Assembly: GCA_003550445.1 (NCBI GenBank)
Contig: PUKG01000045.1
Coordinates: 1-6,743 of the forward strand
Length of the DNA: 6,743 nt
DNA from: Halobacteroidaceae bacterium
GTDB lineage: Bacteria > Bacillota > Halanaerobiia > B1SED10-174
Reading direction: 5' to 3'
Shown here: positions 4,843-6,743 of the stretch, piece by piece
Position numbering within the stretch: position 1 is the stretch's first letter
Layout of the letters: every line of letters starts with the position of its first letter
Position numbers and translations under genes: made by a program
The notes under the pieces: model-generated
What the model saw: the letters and a program-made list of their open reading frames with translations, nothing else
Databases searched by the model: none
What the model was told of the DNA's origin: nothing

Positions 4843-6743
4843 ATGTTTAAAGAAGTTCCGGCAAAACCGGACTTTCCCGGGCTTGAAAGAGAAATTTTAA
4901 AATTCTGGGAAGAAAAACAAATCTTTAAAAAACTCCAGGAAAAAAATAAAGGGAACAAACACTATTCTTTTATCGATGGCCCAATAACTGCCAATAACCC
5001 CATGGGTGTTCACCATGCCTGGGGGAGGACTTACAAGGATGTTTTTCAGCGCCATAGAGCAATGCATGGATTTGACCAGAGGTATCAAAATGGTTTTGAC
5101 TGCCAGGGTTTATGGGTGGAGGTAGAGGTTGAGAAGGCACTTGATTTAAATTCCAAAAAAGACATATTGGCTTTTGGATTGGATAATTTTGCCCGGGCCT
5201 GTCGGGAACGGGTGGACAAATATGCGGGTATTCAAACTGAACAGTCAAAACGCTTGGGGCAGTGGATGGATTGGGAAAATTCTTATTATACAATGGATGA
5301 CAGCAATATCGAGCATATCTGGCATTTCCTGAAAGTTTGCCAGGAAAAGGACCTTTTATACCAGGGAAGCAGTGTTATGCCCTGGTGCCTACGATGTGGG
5401 ACCTCTTTATCTCAGCATGAACTTGCAGATTCCTATAAGGATATGACCCACCCCTCAGTTTTTATTGCCTTACCCATCCTGGGTAGGGAAAATGAGTATT
5501 TTGCTGTCTGGACAACAACCCCCTGGACTTTACCCGCAAACGTTGCTCTTGCAGTTAACCCAGAACTAATCTATTTAAAGTTAAAAATGAACGGAAGGTC
5601 CATCTGGGTAGCTGAAGAAGCAAAAGAAAGGGTTGACGGGGAATACTCCGTTGAGGAAAAAGTAAAAGGGGATAAGCTCCTTGGTTTGGCCTACAAAGGA
5701 CCCTTTGACGAACTCCCTGCCCAGAAGGACATTGAACACCGGGTTATTCCCTGGGATGAGGTGAGCGGTGAAGAAGGAACCGGAATTGTCCATATTGCTC
5801 CGGGTTGCGGGGCTGAGGATTATGGGTTAAGCCAGGAGCACGACCTGGATATAATTGCTCCAATTGATGAAGCCGGGGATTATTATGACCACTTTGGCTT
5901 TCTCTCTAGAAAGAATGCAGCTGAAGTTGCCCAGCCAATTATGGATAATCTGTCAGAAAAAGGGTACCTTTTTAAGGTTGAGGAGTATCATCACCGCTAC
6001 CCTGTTTGCTGGCGCTGTGGAGAGGAACTTGTTTTCCGGTTGGAGCAGGAATGGTTTATTAAAGGAGATCCCATGCGGGAACCGATGCTTGCCAATGCAG
6101 AGGAGGTAAACTGGCAACCCGATTATGCTGGCAAGCTAATGGCGGATTGGCTGAACAACATGGGAGATTGGTGTATTTCCCGGAAGAGGTTCTGGGGCCT
6201 TCCCCTTCCTTTTTATCCCTGTTCTTGCGGTAAGGTTACCATTATTTCTTCCAGGGAAGAACTCGAGGAGAAAGCCACAACACCCGTTAATGACCTCCCC
6301 GAATTACACCGCCCCTGGATTGACAAGTATAAAATAAATTGTCCCGAATGTGGAGAAGAAGTAGAGAGGATTTCTGAAGTAGGAGATTGCTGGTTAGATG
6401 CAGGGATTGTTCCCTTTTCCACCCTTTGTTATCTTAATGGAGAAGAGGGCAGGAAATACTGGGAAAAATGGTTTCCCGCAGATTTTGTCGTTGAAATGCG
6501 TGAACAGATCAGGCTCTGGTTTTATGCCCAGCTTTTTATGAGCAGCGTCCTGGAAGATACCCCGCCCTACAAAAGGGTTATGACTTATGAGAAAGTCCAC
6601 GATGAAACTGGAAGACCAATGCACAAAAGCTGGGGTAATGCAATCTGGTTTGATGATGCTGTGGAAAAAATGGGTGCAGATATTATGCGTTATATCTACA
6701 CCTCCCGCAATCCCAATATAAATCTAAACTTTGGTTATGGAAT
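4843..6743 (+). CDS. ileS: Isoleucyl-tRNA synthetase, IleRS2-like with GVHH motif, C-terminus cut by window edge
   Basis: This cytoplasmic class I synthetase attaches isoleucine to tRNA-Ile. 633 codons are present without interruption; family members of this kind are about 1,000 residues, so the anticodon-binding part lies outside. The start is fixed by AAAAGGAGG at 4827-4835. In order there are: the Rossmann fold with GVHH (55-58) where HxGH is usual; FDCQGLW (85-91) where WDTHGLP is usual; CLRC (182-185); the CP1 editing domain with WTTTPWTL (223-230) and APGCGAEDY (319-327, Asp326 at the likely editing aspartate); CWRC (389-392); DWCISRKRFWG; CSC (460-462); CPEC (500-503); and PMHKS (592-596) in the KMSKS position. 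The cysteine clusters suit structural zinc binding, likely two sites. Assignment to isoleucine rather than valine or leucine is supported by the ATC specifier of its T-box. The altered HxGH motif is the GXHH form known from some mupirocin-resistant IleRS2 enzymes. Confidence 0.96.
   Translation, partial: MFKEVPAKPDFPGLEREILKFWEEKQIFKKLQEKNKGNKHYSFIDGPITANNPMGVHHAWGRTYKDVFQRHRAMHGFDQRYQNGFDCQGLWVEVEVEKALDLNSKKDILAFGLDNFARACRERVDKYAGIQTEQSKRLGQWMDWENSYYTMDDSNIEHIWHFLKVCQEKDLLYQGSSVMPWCLRCGTSLSQHELADSYKDMTHPSVFIALPILGRENEYFAVWTTTPWTLPANVALAVNPELIYLKLKMNGRSIWVAEEAKERVDGEYSVEEKVKGDKLLGLAYKGPFDELPAQKDIEHRVIPWDEVSGEEGTGIVHIAPGCGAEDYGLSQEHDLDIIAPIDEAGDYYDHFGFLSRKNAAEVAQPIMDNLSEKGYLFKVEEYHHRYPVCWRCGEELVFRLEQEWFIKGDPMREPMLANAEEVNWQPDYAGKLMADWLNNMGDWCISRKRFWGLPLPFYPCSCGKVTIISSREELEEKATTPVNDLPELHRPWIDKYKINCPECGEEVERISEVGDCWLDAGIVPFSTLCYLNGEEGRKYWEKWFPADFVVEMREQIRLWFYAQLFMSSVLEDTPPYKRVMTYEKVHDETGRPMHKSWGNAIWFDDAVEKMGADIMRYIYTSRNPNINLNFGYG

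Noticed and set aside
4461..5293. Several minus-strand open frames over the T-box and the start of ileS
   Set aside because: They run antisense to a clear T-box and to conserved synthetase motifs, show no family resemblance and no ribosome sites; they are shadows.
5855..6109. Plus-strand alternative frame inside ileS
   Set aside because: Overlaps an uninterrupted, motif-bearing synthetase frame and has no ribosome site.
1..6743. CRISPR arrays, tRNA or rRNA genes, phage genes, toxin-antitoxin pairs
   Set aside because: No regularly spaced repeats, no cloverleaf-type sequences and no matching protein signatures were seen.

Overview
The window looks like chromosome of a low-to-moderate-GC member of the Firmicutes, most likely an anaerobic Clostridia-type organism. 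The signs are strong AAGGAGG-type ribosome binding sites, sigma-A-like promoters with 17-bp spacers, intrinsic terminators, a T-box leader in front of an aminoacyl-tRNA synthetase gene, and a probable trace of an ISLre2-type insertion sequence. No genus is claimed. A complete glycine-betaine-type uptake system and an exported binding protein without a lipobox would suit a salt-exposed, possibly diderm, lineage, but that is inference.

Layout. Positions 1-650 (minus) hold the N-terminal 216 codons of a class I PLP aminotransferase, cut by the window edge. Positions 651-841 are a divergent control region. A good forward promoter (778-806) there is overlapped by a 7-bp inverted repeat, followed by a possible 4-codon leader peptide whose stop overlaps the next start. 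Positions 842-3907 are one operon of four genes: a 100-aa helix-turn-helix/coiled-coil protein, a periplasmic or secreted betaine-type binding protein, a short ABC ATPase without CBS domains, and a ProW/OpuAB-type permease. It ends in an intrinsic terminator (3915-3948).

Positions 3908-4263 hold no intact gene. They contain a weak dyad, a perfect 12-bp inverted repeat that would fold over the ribosome binding site and TTG start of a 26-codon transposase-like remnant, and a promoter for the next gene. Positions 4264-4452 encode an unrecognised 62-aa protein built of two similar halves, followed by its own terminator. Positions 4532-4811 are a promoter and a complete T-box riboswitch with an ATC (Ile) specifier and UGGU tRNA-acceptor bulge. 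They lead into ileS at 4843, of which 633 codons lie in the window.

How the parts work together. The 842-3907 operon should make a substrate-binding-protein-dependent importer for glycine betaine or a similar compatible solute, together with a small DNA-binding protein that may control it. The ileS unit should be induced when uncharged tRNA-Ile accumulates. The most notable protein feature is that this isoleucyl-tRNA synthetase carries GVHH in place of HxGH and PMHKS in place of KMSKS. The first change is a signature linked to strong mupirocin resistance. I see no clearly new multi-gene system. The candidates for new biology are the duplicated small protein, the leader peptide/dyad arrangement ahead of the transporter operon, and the hairpin-guarded transposase start.
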